In this document: in pieces, positions 21,440 to 32,805 of the stretch
Numbering within the stretch: the stretch's first letter is position 1
Layout of the letters: the number at the start of each line of letters is the position of its first letter
The notes under the pieces: model-generated
Told to the model about the DNA's origin: nothing
The model's input: the letters and a program-made list of their open reading frames with translations, nothing else
Databases searched by the model: none
Program-made: the position numbers and the translations under genes
Source: Liriodendron chinense
Lineage: Eukaryota > Streptophyta > Magnoliopsida > Magnoliales > Magnoliaceae
Assembly: GCA_003013855.2 (NCBI GenBank)
Contig: ML058469.1
Location: forward strand, 3,596,001-3,660,000
Length of the DNA: 64,000 bases
Reading direction: 5' to 3'

Positions 21440-21970
21440 TCCCGAGAAACATGGATGATAATGCTTTGTGAAGTGTGTGGCATTGACAATTATTATTGAC
21501 CAACAATACCCTATGCATATAATATGACGATACAAGTTGAGGATGGATCTCCCCTTTATAGTTGAAGTCACCAGAGAGACTTCAATGATTGAAATAGTCT
21601 TTTTCACGCCCCCCCCCCTCCCCCCCCCCCGCAACATATTCGACGAAAGGTTGACACTAATCAACAATTTCTATCTTAAAGCAAGAAACTGGTCTTGTTG
21701 AGAGGGCCTCGTTGGTCAATCAGGGTGACAGTGAGAATCATTACTCCTCAATCTTAACTTAAAGAGAAGTGCTTGTAGCTTGTGCTAGCATTGTAGTGAG
21801 GTCTACCTTAACATTATCATGCGGGATGTTGTTGGACACAAACATCTCGGAAAGACTTAATAAGTTGTTTCGCTCGTCCGTAGTAGGGTATAAGTTTCGA
21901 TTTATGGACCTCTTAATTTGTAGAGAGCTTATTAATGATAAGCTTAGAATCTTTGAAGATTCTTAAGGTG
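21440..21970 (-). pseudogene. Old Ty3/gypsy integrase N-terminal part, other side of the nested insertion
   Basis: On the minus strand the text GYCWSIIIVNATHFTKHYHPC (split here as a zinc-finger region, about 21,530-21,460) resembles the GYYWPTM...CHPC finger of gypsy integrase. It runs straight into the GATAC site and is completed by the core domain at 10,840 and below. A C/T run at 21,609-21,630 and stops show decay. From about 21,670 to 21,970 no motif is recognised. Confidence 0.65.
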
Positions 21971-23140
21971 CACATTTTAGAAGTTTGCCTAAATTTTTTG
22001 CCCTGGATGTAATGTTATATGGCTTATTTAATGGTGGGAGTGGATTTCATATACAAATCATTGTGACCCCTAGATGGATTTTTTTTTACATAGAACTCAT
22101 TAAACCTATTGAACAGTAGATGTTTACACGTTTGTGGGCCCACTTAAGGTTTATAATTACTTCAAATTTAAGTAAAGTGTATGCTTTAATGGGCTTATTA
22201 CAGTGAATATTTACGATACTACACATGTACACAATTTTTTTTTTATTGTAAATGATTTAGTTAATCAAATTTAGGCTTTTGTAGATATAATACAAGATCC
22301 AATGCTTTTGGAACACAATACACATAAACTTTACATTCCAATACATTTCAATTACAAGATGCCAACCAAAATTGAGGATTCTAAATGCATTGAATTTTAG
22401 TATATTTGGGATTTAGTATCCAATATGTTCCGAATACAAGCAGCCAAACGAGCTTAGGCAAATTTAGGTTGAATTTGGATTATTATTGTACCTTTTATAT
22501 CAACCATCTAGATTATGTCCCCAAGTTAAAAAGTTATGACTACTTGCTTGGGGAGCATTCTAAGGCATGATTAGCACACAAGGAGAGACAACAAGTCAAT
22601 GGCTTGGATCACTAAAATATGAGATAAAATTCCTAGATTAGCAACTAGTGCACACAATAGAGGTTTTCTCCCATCCATCTGGGCATAGATACCAAACCCA
22701 CTCTTAATAAAGCTTTTTGCTCACATATGATCAAAATATAATTCGATATGTCAAGACTTTAGCGTTTGAATCTAAGTCATCATCTAATGATCTAAACAGT
22801 TAAAAGTGTTTGCAAGTCTCACTTTCCATAGTAAAGTAAAAAGTTAAAAATTAAAATCTCTCAATTGAAATATTAGACTATTATAAATTGGCTCTTTTTC
22901 CTTTGAACATATGGTCCTTGTAAATTTAGTATGATCAATGGAATGAAATATCCAGTTTGAGAGTGTTTTGGGCATTTTTTGTTAAGGGTGAGCAATATTT
23001 ATGGTTGTTAACGGGTTGGATAGGCTAGTTGTGCTTTCAGGCCGGGCTTAGGTTGGATTATTAGCCTTAAGATTGGATGCGAGCTTCAATTCAGGCCTGC
23101 TTTTTCAATCAGGTGGGCTTTGGATAGGGGCTTAGGACCT
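21971..23140. other. AT-rich intergenic DNA
   Basis: No gene seen. A MITE-like stretch with GGAGTGGATTTCATATACAA occurs at about 22,035. About 22,985-23,120 (GGTTGTTAACGGGTTGGATA ... GGCCGGGCTTAGG) resembles a hAT terminus. Confidence 0.4.
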
Positions 23141-23560
23141 TGCTAGAGACGAACGATCTTGTTAGGGGCTCCATGAGGCCCACAATGATATGTGTTTTAT
23201 CGAAGCCGTCCATCCATTTTGAAAGTATATTTTAAGGCATGATAAAAAAAACGAGGCATATCAAAGGCTTTAGTGGACCACACTAGAGGAAGCAGTGGTG
23301 ACAGTGATACCCATTGTTGAAACCTTCCTAGGGCCAACGGTGATGTTTATTTTCCATCTAAACTGTTCATAAGCTCACATAGATCTGGATGAAGGTAAAA
23401 CACAAATATCAGCTTGATCCAAAACTTCTATGGCCCCCAAGAGGTTTTCAGCGGTGGGCATTAAATCCCCACTCATATACCTCCCTTTTAGGCTCGTGCC
23501 CTATAATTATCTTTCCAAATGGATGTATAGCTTAGATAAGATGTATATATCACACTAGGC
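23140..23560. repeat. Hairpin-family MITE copy, diverged
   Basis: Carries GCCGTCCATCCATTTTGAAA, GGACCACACTAGAGGAAGCAG, AACCTTCCTAGGGCC, GTTCATAAGCTCACATAGATC, AGCTTGATCCAAAACTTC in the same order as related copies near 24.3-24.6 kb and 8.4 kb. Mirrored arms are partly kept. Confidence 0.6.
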
Positions 23561-23699
23561 CCTGCATATCCCCTGATTACCACACTGGACAGTTTAACTA
23601 TATTTTTAATCTCTCCTGCACTTAGGCATTAAATATATTTTTAATCTCTCCTTAGGACAAAAAAGAAGTCCACTCACGCCACTGGGATTAAAATCCTAA

Positions 23700-24060
23700 C
23701 AGGTGGTACACGTGTCGGCGTCACCACGTTTACAAGATTCATGCCATTAACGGGGAGGCTCACCAGTAAATGACATGAATCTTGTAATCGTGGTCAATTT
23801 GATCTTTGAATCTACCTCATTCTTTGGCTTATGCCCTCAAATTCTCTCTCCAAATGGATGGACGGTATGGATATAACACATACATCATGGTGCGGCTTAC
23901 CGATGTTGATGACGTCACCCAAAACATAAGTGGACCCCGATTATGTTTCGTTGTGAGTGTCAGATCCTGTGGTGTGGTCCACTTGAGTTTTGGATCTGCA
24001 TATTTTTTCAGATGATGTCCATGTCCTGGCATGATTCGGCCTAACTGATGGAAGAAGTGC
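23700..24060. repeat. Hairpin-family MITE copy beside a small inverted repeat
   Basis: A short inverted pair (TTTACAAGATTCATG at about 23,729 and CATGAATCTTGTAAT at about 23,774) is followed by AAATGGATGGACGGTATGGA and GTGGTGTGGTCCACTTGAG of the local family. No gene. Confidence 0.5.
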
Positions 24061-24210
24061 ACCCATCTACCAGTCCATCACCAGCAGCACCAGGTTAGGC
24101 TTGCGGCTGGGCTTGAGCGCTCAACATTGATAAACGAGGAGCTTTTAAACTGTCCAGTCCAATCCGACCACGTTTCAGTTGGCCCACGCGACCTCTGTAA
24201 TAGGTGTAAC

Positions 24211-24705
24211 TCGGGGGAACAGCTTAGTGGGTGTTACCCCTGTCGTGTGGCCCACATGGTTAATATTTTATATATCCACGCCGTCCATCCGTTTCTCCAT
24301 CTCATTTCAGAATAAATTCAAAAAATTATGAAGATCTAAATCTCAAGTGAACCATACCAAAAACTGGTGATTGAGTGCCCCACTATTAAAAATTCCAAAG
24401 TGCCCATCGTAAGATTTTAGTAATATTTATTTTCAATCCAACCTGTTGATAGTGTAAAGAAGATCTGGATGAAGGGAAAATATAAATATCAGATTGATCC
24501 AAAACTTTTGTAGCCCACAAAATTCTTTTAATGGTCATTTATCACTGTTTTTAGTATTATGGTCCATCTAAATGTGAATCTGCTTAGATTTTAGTATAAG
24601 ATCATTAAATGAGATGAAAAAACAGATGGACGGCGTGGATATATAAAAAATACATCAATATGGGCCCACACAGTTAGGGTAACACCCACTAAGCTGTTCC
24701 CCGGG
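24211..24705. repeat. Palindromic MITE, about 495 bp
   Basis: Left end CGGGGGAACAGCTTAGTGGG then TGTTACCC; the right end is the reverse complement (GGGTAACACCCACTAAG, CTGTTCCCCGG). Inner arms also mirror (CACGCCGTCCATCCG against CGGATG-like GACGGCGTGG). GTAAC flanks both sides (24,206-24,210 and about 24,705-24,709), a possible target duplication. No coding frame. Confidence 0.75.
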
Positions 24706-24744
24706 TAACATGGCATACAACGTGGGCCCGGTCTGACATATCAC

Positions 24745-25333
24745 ATGCACACTACACACGTGTGCCCGCGAGTCGCATTAGTTCTCAAAATAAAGATCAC
24801 ATCCTCTCCTTCCTCACAAAGCTACAAACTGAAAGATGTCATCTCCTCTCTGCTCCGGTGCTTCTCCGGCATTTCGCAACTCCCATCGCTACCACAACAA
24901 ACACTAACTGTAGGAGACGAATTCCACCAATTATCTTCCTTCTCAAGGTAGGATATCTCTCTCTTTCTCCAAAACCCTAATCCCATTTTCTGCTTTCCCA
25001 TGAAAGAAAAAACCGGATATTATTTCATTCCTTTGATCATTCTCTCATCTTCCACAATCGATTGATTGGATTTTTGCTCCGATTAAAGAAATTCTACTGT
25101 CGATGGTCATCGAGGATTGAAATATTTCTGCATCGGAGAATCCATCCTTTCATTGTTCTTTCAGTGATTTTGACTTAAGCTTTAAACCCGATTTTCCGTA
25201 CGGATATATATTTCCAATTTCTGATGGCCGTCGACTTCTTTTATGTACTAATCCATTGATGTGTTGCAGATTTTTCGTGTCTCTGTCTATTGCTGCTGAT
25301 AGGGCGAGCGATCTATATCAGTTCCTTTTTCAG
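24745..25333 (+). other. Candidate orphan 5' exons of a host gene
   Basis: A frame open through 24745-24951 ends at a good donor (CTCAAG/GTAGGA). A second possible exon at about 25268-25333 lies between GTTGCAG and CAG/GTATTC, and joins in the same frame to give about 90 codons. The composition (CT-rich leader, CCGGCG words, T-rich introns) looks like a transcribed 5' end. I do not recognise the protein, and an ATG at 24835 in another frame stops after 23 codons. It may be the untranslated 5' exon of the WD40 gene 17 kb downstream, or the left-over start of a gene destroyed by LINEs. Confidence 0.25.
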
Positions 25334-26580
25334 GTATTCTACCTTCTTAGTTTGGAAAACATGGCCACTTTTGGACTTTCCGTTCATCTGTGTGTTGGAA
25401 CGCGCAAAATAGAGGTGTATTCACTTGTACAAAAACCATAGTCCATAGATAACAGATATTCAAGTAGCTGTGAGCTAATTTTTGTTTTGCTTGTTTATTA
25501 GAAATGTGTAAGAAATGGCCAATTTTCATTGATCGGTGGTGGCAATTTTTTGGAAAAAGGAATTCATGGTAGTTGGTTTGAAGCAGACGTTTTTGAACTG
25601 CAGATCAAGTTGCGTTCCTCTCTTCTGTCCTCTTAGTTAGTAGCATTACTTAATACATCTACTCCCATCTGTCTTAGTCGCTACATGCTACATGATCAAC
25701 TTAAAGACACCCTTTCCAGAAATTCTAAAATAATACTCATGTGGATACGAAGGAATACTACCTCTCCAATACAAGACAAGAGAGCTCGTTTTGTGATTTT
25801 TGGGGAAATTCTACTGTGGGTAGAAATTCCAAAGACATTATTTTTCTGCGCTCTTGAAATGGACATGAGCCAAATGCAACCTAAGGCAATTCACGTGGCG
25901 ATCCCACCATGGAATGAGCCATGCTCCAAAATCTCCCCTATTAGATGATCCCAGCCAGTGGATGAAAATGTACAGCTATAACCAGCGGTCCACATTTAAG
26001 TGGGCCCAGTTGGATGGTTAAGATCATCCGGTGGGAGAGCTTCTCCACGTCCATGGCCCTGCCATATATGGATAACTGAGATCAACAAAGCTTAGGTCCT
26101 ACATCTACAGCTTGTCATTGTAATGAGCATATCTGCATATGATCCATCTTAAGACCTTATCTCCTAAGCATAAACTAGAGATCCATTTTTTGCTATATGA
26201 GTATGATTTTGCACTATTAGAGTGCATATCTCACATAGAGGCTTGAAAACTTAACCACTTGCATTACTAGTAGAATCGTATCTCATCCATGCATGAGTGA
26301 ACAAAGGAGCTATCTGGTTGTTTACCAAAAATTTTGTGCTCTACCACTTAATAACGATATCTTGTCGCTTGCTCAGAAAGAAAATAAAACCTCTTAGTAA
26401 CGATAGGAGGGTTATCATCTCTATTGCTTAAATAGAATTGGAGTTCCAAGGAGCAATGCTTTGTTGAATTGCACAAAAATTCTTGATGAGGAATGTAAAG
26501 TACCAAACTATTGTAGCAAACTACAGGGAATTGAACTTAAGTGAATAAAATGAGTATACGTAGTAATTCATAAGGAACAC
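25334..26580. other. Non-coding, with a hairpin-family fragment
   Basis: No gene seen. About 25,890-26,060 has CCACCATGGAATGAGCCATG and GGTTAAGATCATCCGGTGGG words of the local repeat type. The rest is AT-rich. Confidence 0.35.
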
Positions 26581-26599
26581 TATTCTTGTCGATAGCAAG

Positions 26600-29500
26600 G
26601 GGAGTAGTTGAGGACCTATAGAAGCTGCTCACGTCAACCATCATTGAGATTGGGACGGTCTCGAGGGTGAACTAGAGAGGCTACGGGTTGGCTAGGAAGA
26701 TGGGAAGTGCGAGAAAATATATTTATCCCTTCGGCGGATCGTGAGAGAGAAGCCTCACATAGTAGGGAAGATCGGGAAATTACAACGATTCGAAAGCTCA
26801 TTTGCCCAGGCCTAATGGTGAAAGTCGCTTGTAGATTTGGGGTAGGATAAATGGGGTTTCCTGATAGGGAGTGGGTTGAGAAAGGGAAACAACTGATGGT
26901 GGAGGTTGTGGGACAAACATCTGGGGAGGGGTCCGTTGGCATTAGGGTTGTTGTTGACGAGGAAGCTACGAGGAGCGAAGGGCTAGGTAAGTTGCAGGGC
27001 GGTAGTAAATCGCCATAACCTGAAAAGGTTCTCCACCGTTGCGGAGGTGGTGATGCCACAACAGAGAGGCTCAGGTGAGCTGAGGAGTTTTGAGTTTGTG
27101 AGACTAGAAAAATCCGAGGAGGTATTTGGTGTGATCAAGACCCCCAATGGTATAAGATATGAGGGGCTGAAGCTCTCAGTCCAAAGGGCTAATTATGGGC
27201 CGGACTTTGTCAACCACCAGATAGTCAGGAAGGAGGAGAAGAAAAATAAGAAACGAAAATGGGGGAGGGGTGTCCGAAGGCTAGAACATTTGGGTCTTGG
27301 GAGAGGAAGGATGATAATGGGTTATTAAGGGCAGGGGTCTCATCCAGGGATGCAATTGCGAAGGAGAATGGGGAGGGGTTGGTATGGAAGTCTAGGGTTG
27401 GTGAGGGGGAGGTGAGAGAGTAAAGGAGAGGTTAAAATTCCGCTAGGGGACGACAAAGGGGAAGATAGATGAATTTGGAAGGAGGAAGAAGGTGGAAAGC
27501 CGGTGGTGAAGTTTCATATGGCGATTGTAGACATTGCCTGGGGTGTTCTTCAATGGAGCTTGATCATGGAGTTGAAACTAGGGGCGACCCTGAAGGGGGT
27601 GAGGAGATGGATGATTGAAAGTGGGGAGTGGAGGATTCCAAAATTGCCTTCTAATCCCTTTTGGAGAATGAAATTTGGGTATCCCTTACTGAGGACGTGG
27701 AGATCGACATGGTGCTAACAACGGGCTTTTTGTATCGCAATGGGCCAATGTTGTTGAGCGGATGGGTGGATAAGTCAGCCTTTGGTTGAGAAGATGTTTG
27801 CTTCGAGCTTTGGAATATGCTGATTGAGCTATCGTTTCTTTGAAGTTTTCATGGCGATTGGGCCATGTCTGGGTTACATTATGTTCTTGGATTAGGCGAT
27901 GGAACCAAGGAGGACGTGAGATGGGCGAAAGCCCGTGGGCAGAAGAGGGGGTCGTTGCCATCGCCTGAGATGATTATTGTGTCGGTTGGGGAGGTTAATG
28001 TGGAAGTCAGGGTGGTGAGGGTGGGGTTTCAGCAGGAGGGGTACCGAATGGGGGCCAATGTGAATTTGTAAGGTGTCTGGAGCTTGACGACAATGGTGGA
28101 CCTCGTTGGGCAGGAAAGGTGATGAAGCATCGTTTCAATGCACTAGCGGTTCTCCGAATATTCAGAGAGACGCATGGCGGGGTTCGCCTTCAACTGGGGA
28201 GATGTGTAGGGCCATGATTGGCCCACGTTTCTAGGGGTCGGAGTTGGAGGATCGAGGGACAAGATCTAATTCTCGTGTAGAACATGTGGTAGTTCGTGAC
28301 AAGGGATCTTCCTTTGTTTAGTAGGTTCGGATTCCCTGTTAGGTTTTGTTCAAGAGTTTGAACCTCAGCTTTGGGAGATGGAGGCTCGGAGAGATTTGAG
28401 ACTATTTCAATTGGCGCATCTTCATTATTGGGGGGCACGTGTTGTTTGGGAACGCTTGGTGGCTGGTGCAGAGCTTGAAATTGTAACAATCAAGAGCCTG
28501 CACGTGTCTAAGCTTGTGCATGTGGATCTCTACCTGTTGGCAACTCGTGTGCATGATACTTCCTTCCCGTGTGCGAGGAGGGTGGTAAAGAGCGTGAGTC
28601 GAGGCTTTGTTTCCCGAAATGAGTCTCAAATATGCTTTGACTGTTAGCTGGTTTAAAGTAGAAGTGGCGCTGTAGGAACTCCTGCTGAGGAAGAGTAGTT
28701 GGTTCGGATGGTGGTTTATTGGCCGGTTGAGCTGGATACTCCCGGAAGTTCTTGAGGGTTGGAAAACTTCTTAGATGTGCCGGATGAATTCCTATGTGAA
28801 GATGGCACCGTCCCGCTGGAGGACATTGATTGTTCTGGCATTCTTGTCATTACTCCGCCTTAGACAATAGGTGTCAGAAGGGGTGTGGCGTCTCCTAGAC
28901 ACGTTTTTGTAGCTTTGCATCGGGAAGATTTTGTTTGAAGGCTCCTTCAACAAGTTGCTATTATGAAAGGAAAAAGATGGGTTTGGGATGCTCTGATGCA
29001 TGTTGGTAGGCAGGTTGGAGTCTCTTATGGGGACAAAGTTGAAGATTATTTTGAGTTGTTTCAATTTGTGGAGGCCCGCGGTAGATAGAAGCTACACTCC
29101 CTCTCTCAGAGGACATCTTCCCTTTTCCTAGAGGCAACAGATGCGTCTCAATTCTTCTGTTTCCTATGGTGTTGGTTCCCTTCCTGTTGGAGGGGGGGAT
29201 TCTTATGGATGTCGGGCAAAATAGTTGTCCAAATGAGGATTCTTTCTTGGAATGTGAGGGTTTGGGTTTAAATGATAAGAGGCTCCAGAATACAAAATAG
29301 AGAGATGTGTAGGAAATCTAGGGCTCAAATAATTTCCTTTCAGGAAACCAAGTCTTAGGGGTTTAACTTTTTGTGGGATGTTTCTAGTAAAGAATGGGTA
29401 GCCATCATTCTGTGGGGGCTTCGGGAGGTATCGTTGTGGCTTGTGATTCTAGTTTATGGAGGCTGGTATCCTCCGGGGGGGGGGGGGGGGGGGGGGGGGT

Positions 29501-30047
29501 GGAATAGTTTTCTCTATTTGTTTTGTTGGCAGTTGTGGTTGGGGGGTTTGCAGTGGATGTTCACTGCTATATATGGTCTCCGAAAGTCACGGCTGATAGA
29601 GGAGCTTTCTGGGATGAGATTGATGAGGTGAGGTGCAGGAACAACCTTCCATGGCATGTAGGGAGGGATTGACTTTAACGTCATTAGATTTTCTTTTGAA
29701 ATGTCTTTGAGGGGGAAATTACCAAAAACATGTCAGATTTTTCTAGCTGGGTTCAGAGGCGCTAATCAATCTTCCCATGAAAGGGGGGAAATTCACCTGA
29801 TCTAATGGCCAAGACTGTCTAGTTATATGACTAGGATTGATAGTTTTCTTGTTTTGCCTAGGTGGGTGGACAACTTTTTGTTGGTTTCTCAGATTGGGTT
29901 GCCAAGCCTTGTCTTGGATCACCTCCTGATTATGTTGGTGATTGAGGAGGAGAATTAGGGGCTGAAACCCTTTAGGTTCAAGCTGCAATGGCTAAAGGTG
30001 GAGGGTTTTCCGGACTTGGTTGGTGATTTGTGGGACAACCCTATCTC
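26600..30047 (+). mobile_element. LINE copy A (L1-type), ORF1 and endonuclease part, broken
   Basis: ORF1-like region: about 27085-27240 has a GIRYEGLKLSVQRANYG segment typical of the RRM end in plant LINE ORF1, but surrounded by stops. The endonuclease domain starts near 29,235 (ILSWNVRVW, then SRAQIISFQETK) and its end near 29,860-30,030 reads LPRWVDNFLLVSQIG, LDHLLIMLVIEEE and PFRFKLQWLKVEGF. A run of 25 G sits at 29475-29499. Many stops and frame changes. It ends abruptly at about 30,047, where minus-strand LINE sequence begins. Confidence 0.7.
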
Positions 30048-30049
30048 AA

Positions 30050-30260
30050 ATTATATATTTATCGTCCACTCTATCATTGCTCACAACAATACTGTTAATC
30101 TTGTTGCATCTAGCCCGAGTGCTCGCAATATTATGGAAGAAACAAGTGTTCTTGCTCCCCTCCTTAAGCCAGTTGGCCTGCGATTGCTGCTTCCACTTAA
30201 TCTCTTCCTCTTTAAGGCGCTTAGCATAATCCTGCCCATGGATGATAGTTCGGTCTAGGA
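30050..30260 (-). pseudogene. Inverted LINE ORF2 fragment
   Basis: Minus strand reads EEEIKWKQQSQANWLKEGSK, NTCFFHNIASTRARCNKIN: the segment between endonuclease and RT of plant LINE ORF2. The homologous stretch occurs in LINE C at about 37,440-37,600. It abuts copy A in opposite orientation, as in an inversion during insertion or a separate truncated copy. Confidence 0.65.
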
Positions 30261-32805
30261 AGCTTGGGAGTCTTTTGCCTTGGGGCCCCTTATTGAAGAC
30301 TTGTCACGTGCGACAACATCTTTGAAGCGTGAGGAATCTTTTAATGTTATCACACGCGCTCAGGAATTTCACTCGTGTAGCTTGATCTCGAGCCTTTTAT
30401 ATCAGCGAAGACCCTCCTTTTTGGCTCTGAAGGCCTTTTCGTCTGTGGAAGTCCTTGGTGAGCGGATCTGACTCTTAGAAGACTCAACATTGGTGCTTGT
30501 GGCGCAAACTGATGTCCAAAACCAGGTTGAGGATAGCTTTATTGTCATCTTAGGAGGTTCTGATGACGATTATGGGCTTTAGGATGGTACGCGACATTAA
30601 GAGAGAGAAGCTGGAGGGGAAAAGATGTTGATGGAGATGCAACCTCAGCAAATCGACTCTTCAGAAGATGCAATCATGCTTACCCCTCTCTGTGCAGAAA
30701 AGGGTAGAGACAATGACATGCAAGTGGGCTTGCTCGATAGCGGAACCCTACAATTGTTGCCCAAGAATTGACCAAATAATGAGGCTATCTTCGTGGAGCA
30801 ATTTCAGTGGACTAACGATGTCCTAATTAGGGTGGGAAGTTCGGTGGGCTTGTCTTACGGAACGTGGGATGACGACATAGATCGGTTCGTGAAGGCTAAT
30901 GGCTTTGCAATGGCATCAAGCTGGGCATAGATCGAGGCCTCAAAAATCTCTGAAGGGATGGCAAGAGCTCATGAATTTGGAGTGCTCCATAAATTATAAG
31001 TCTGCTGCGAAAGGAAGTGGGCCAAATAGGGCAAGGCCAGGGAAAGTCTGTGATTAATGATTATCCTCTCTTGGAATGTCCATGATCTCGGGAGTAGTGC
31101 CAAGAAGGCGTAGGTGAAGAAAATTTGCAAAAAGTCCAAGGCTGAGATTATTGCGATTCAAGAGACCAAATTGCAGCTCATCGATAAAGGTATGATTGAT
31201 GTCATTTGGGGTGTTAATAAGGCTGATTGGGGTTACGTGGGGGCTTTGGGGACAACTGGGGGTATCCTAGTCGCTTGGAAATCTAATGTGTGGCAAAGGA
31301 TGGATGTAATTCATGGCTATATTCTTTGTCTGATCTATTCCGCGATCCTAGGAATGGGTTCCAGTGGACTTTCTCAGCAGTGTATGGTTTGTGTAGGAAG
31401 AATATGGGGGATCAGTTTTGGTTAGAGCTTGATAGCGTGAATTAGAAATGGTCGGTTTTGGGGGGGGGGGGGGGGGGGGCGGCTTTAATGTTGTTCTTTT
31501 TTTATATGAGGGGAGGATTACCACGTCGATGAATAGGTTCTCAGACTGGGTGGCCAGGCATGAGCTTGTGGACCTTCCTCTAGGGGCTTTGTTTGCTTGG
31601 TCTAATGGCCGGGAGAATCCCATGATGTCATGGTTGGACAGGTTCTTGGTCTCAACCAATTAGATTGATAGCTTTCCCTTGGTCATCCAACGGGCTTTTC
31701 CTAGAGTTACGTCAGATCATCATCCCATCCTTCTTGAAGCCATTGAAGATAACTGGGGTTTAAGGCCGTTTAGATTTGAGGCAGTATGGCTGGAAGTTGA
31801 AGGATTCGATTAGCTAGTTGCAGATTGGTGGTCTTCCTTTGTGGTTGAGGGATTTGCAGGGTTTAGGATTTTTCAAAAGCTAAAGATGTTAAACGAGAAA
31901 CTTAAAGAGTGGAAGAACGAAGTTTTTTTTTTTTTTGGCAAAAGGGAGGAGGAATTTGATAATATGGCGGAGGAAATTCATGCCCTCGACCTGCTTGAAG
32001 AGGATGGGAGTTTGACACCTGAGCAAAGGCAGAAAAGGGAGGACCTCTCTTTGCGATACACTAAGTGGGCTAAGGAGGAAATTAAGTGGCGTCGAGGGGT
32101 CTAGGGCGATTTGGTTGAAAGTTGGGGATAAAAATACGCACTTCTTTCATAATATTGCCAGCGCGCGAGCTTGGGCCAATAGACTATCATCCCTCTTGAC
32201 AGACGGAGTTATCACTAAGGATAAAAACAAGATCTGCAATTCTATCTTGAATTTGAGTCGATTTCTCCTTAGGTTGTGATCGAATTGGAAAAGCCGTTCA
32301 GTGAAGAAGAGGTGAAGGCAAACATCGATTCTATGTGCGGAGAAAAGGCGCCAGGCCCAGATGGTTTCCTGATTATTTTTTTCCAAAAGTTTTGGCACAT
32401 CATCAAGAAGGACATTATGGATTTCGTGGTAGATTTTTGAGAAAGGAGCCATCTCTCTACTGAGCTGGGTGCTTTGTTTATAGCCCTTATTCCTAAGATT
32501 CAAGGGGTGGAACAATTGAAAAATTTCAGACCGATCAGTTTGTTGGGAGTCCTTGTAAAATTTTGGCACAGATTTTGAGAATCAAGCTTTTAGGTTATGG
32601 GCAACTTTATATCCTTCGTCATCTCTGAGAATCAGGGGACTTTTATGGTAGGCAGGCAGATTTTAGACAGTGTTCTGGTGGCTCACGAATGCATTGATTC
32701 AATACAGAGGTAGGGAAATAGGTCTGATTTGCAAACTGGATCTCGAGAAGGCATATGACCATGTCAACTGGGACTTCTTAGATTACATGTTAGGGAGGTA
32801 GGGAT

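Noticed and set aside
26634..27059. Minus-strand frame of 141 codons
   Set aside because: Low-complexity Pro/Ser text opposite decayed LINE ORF1; no recognisable domain or splice support.
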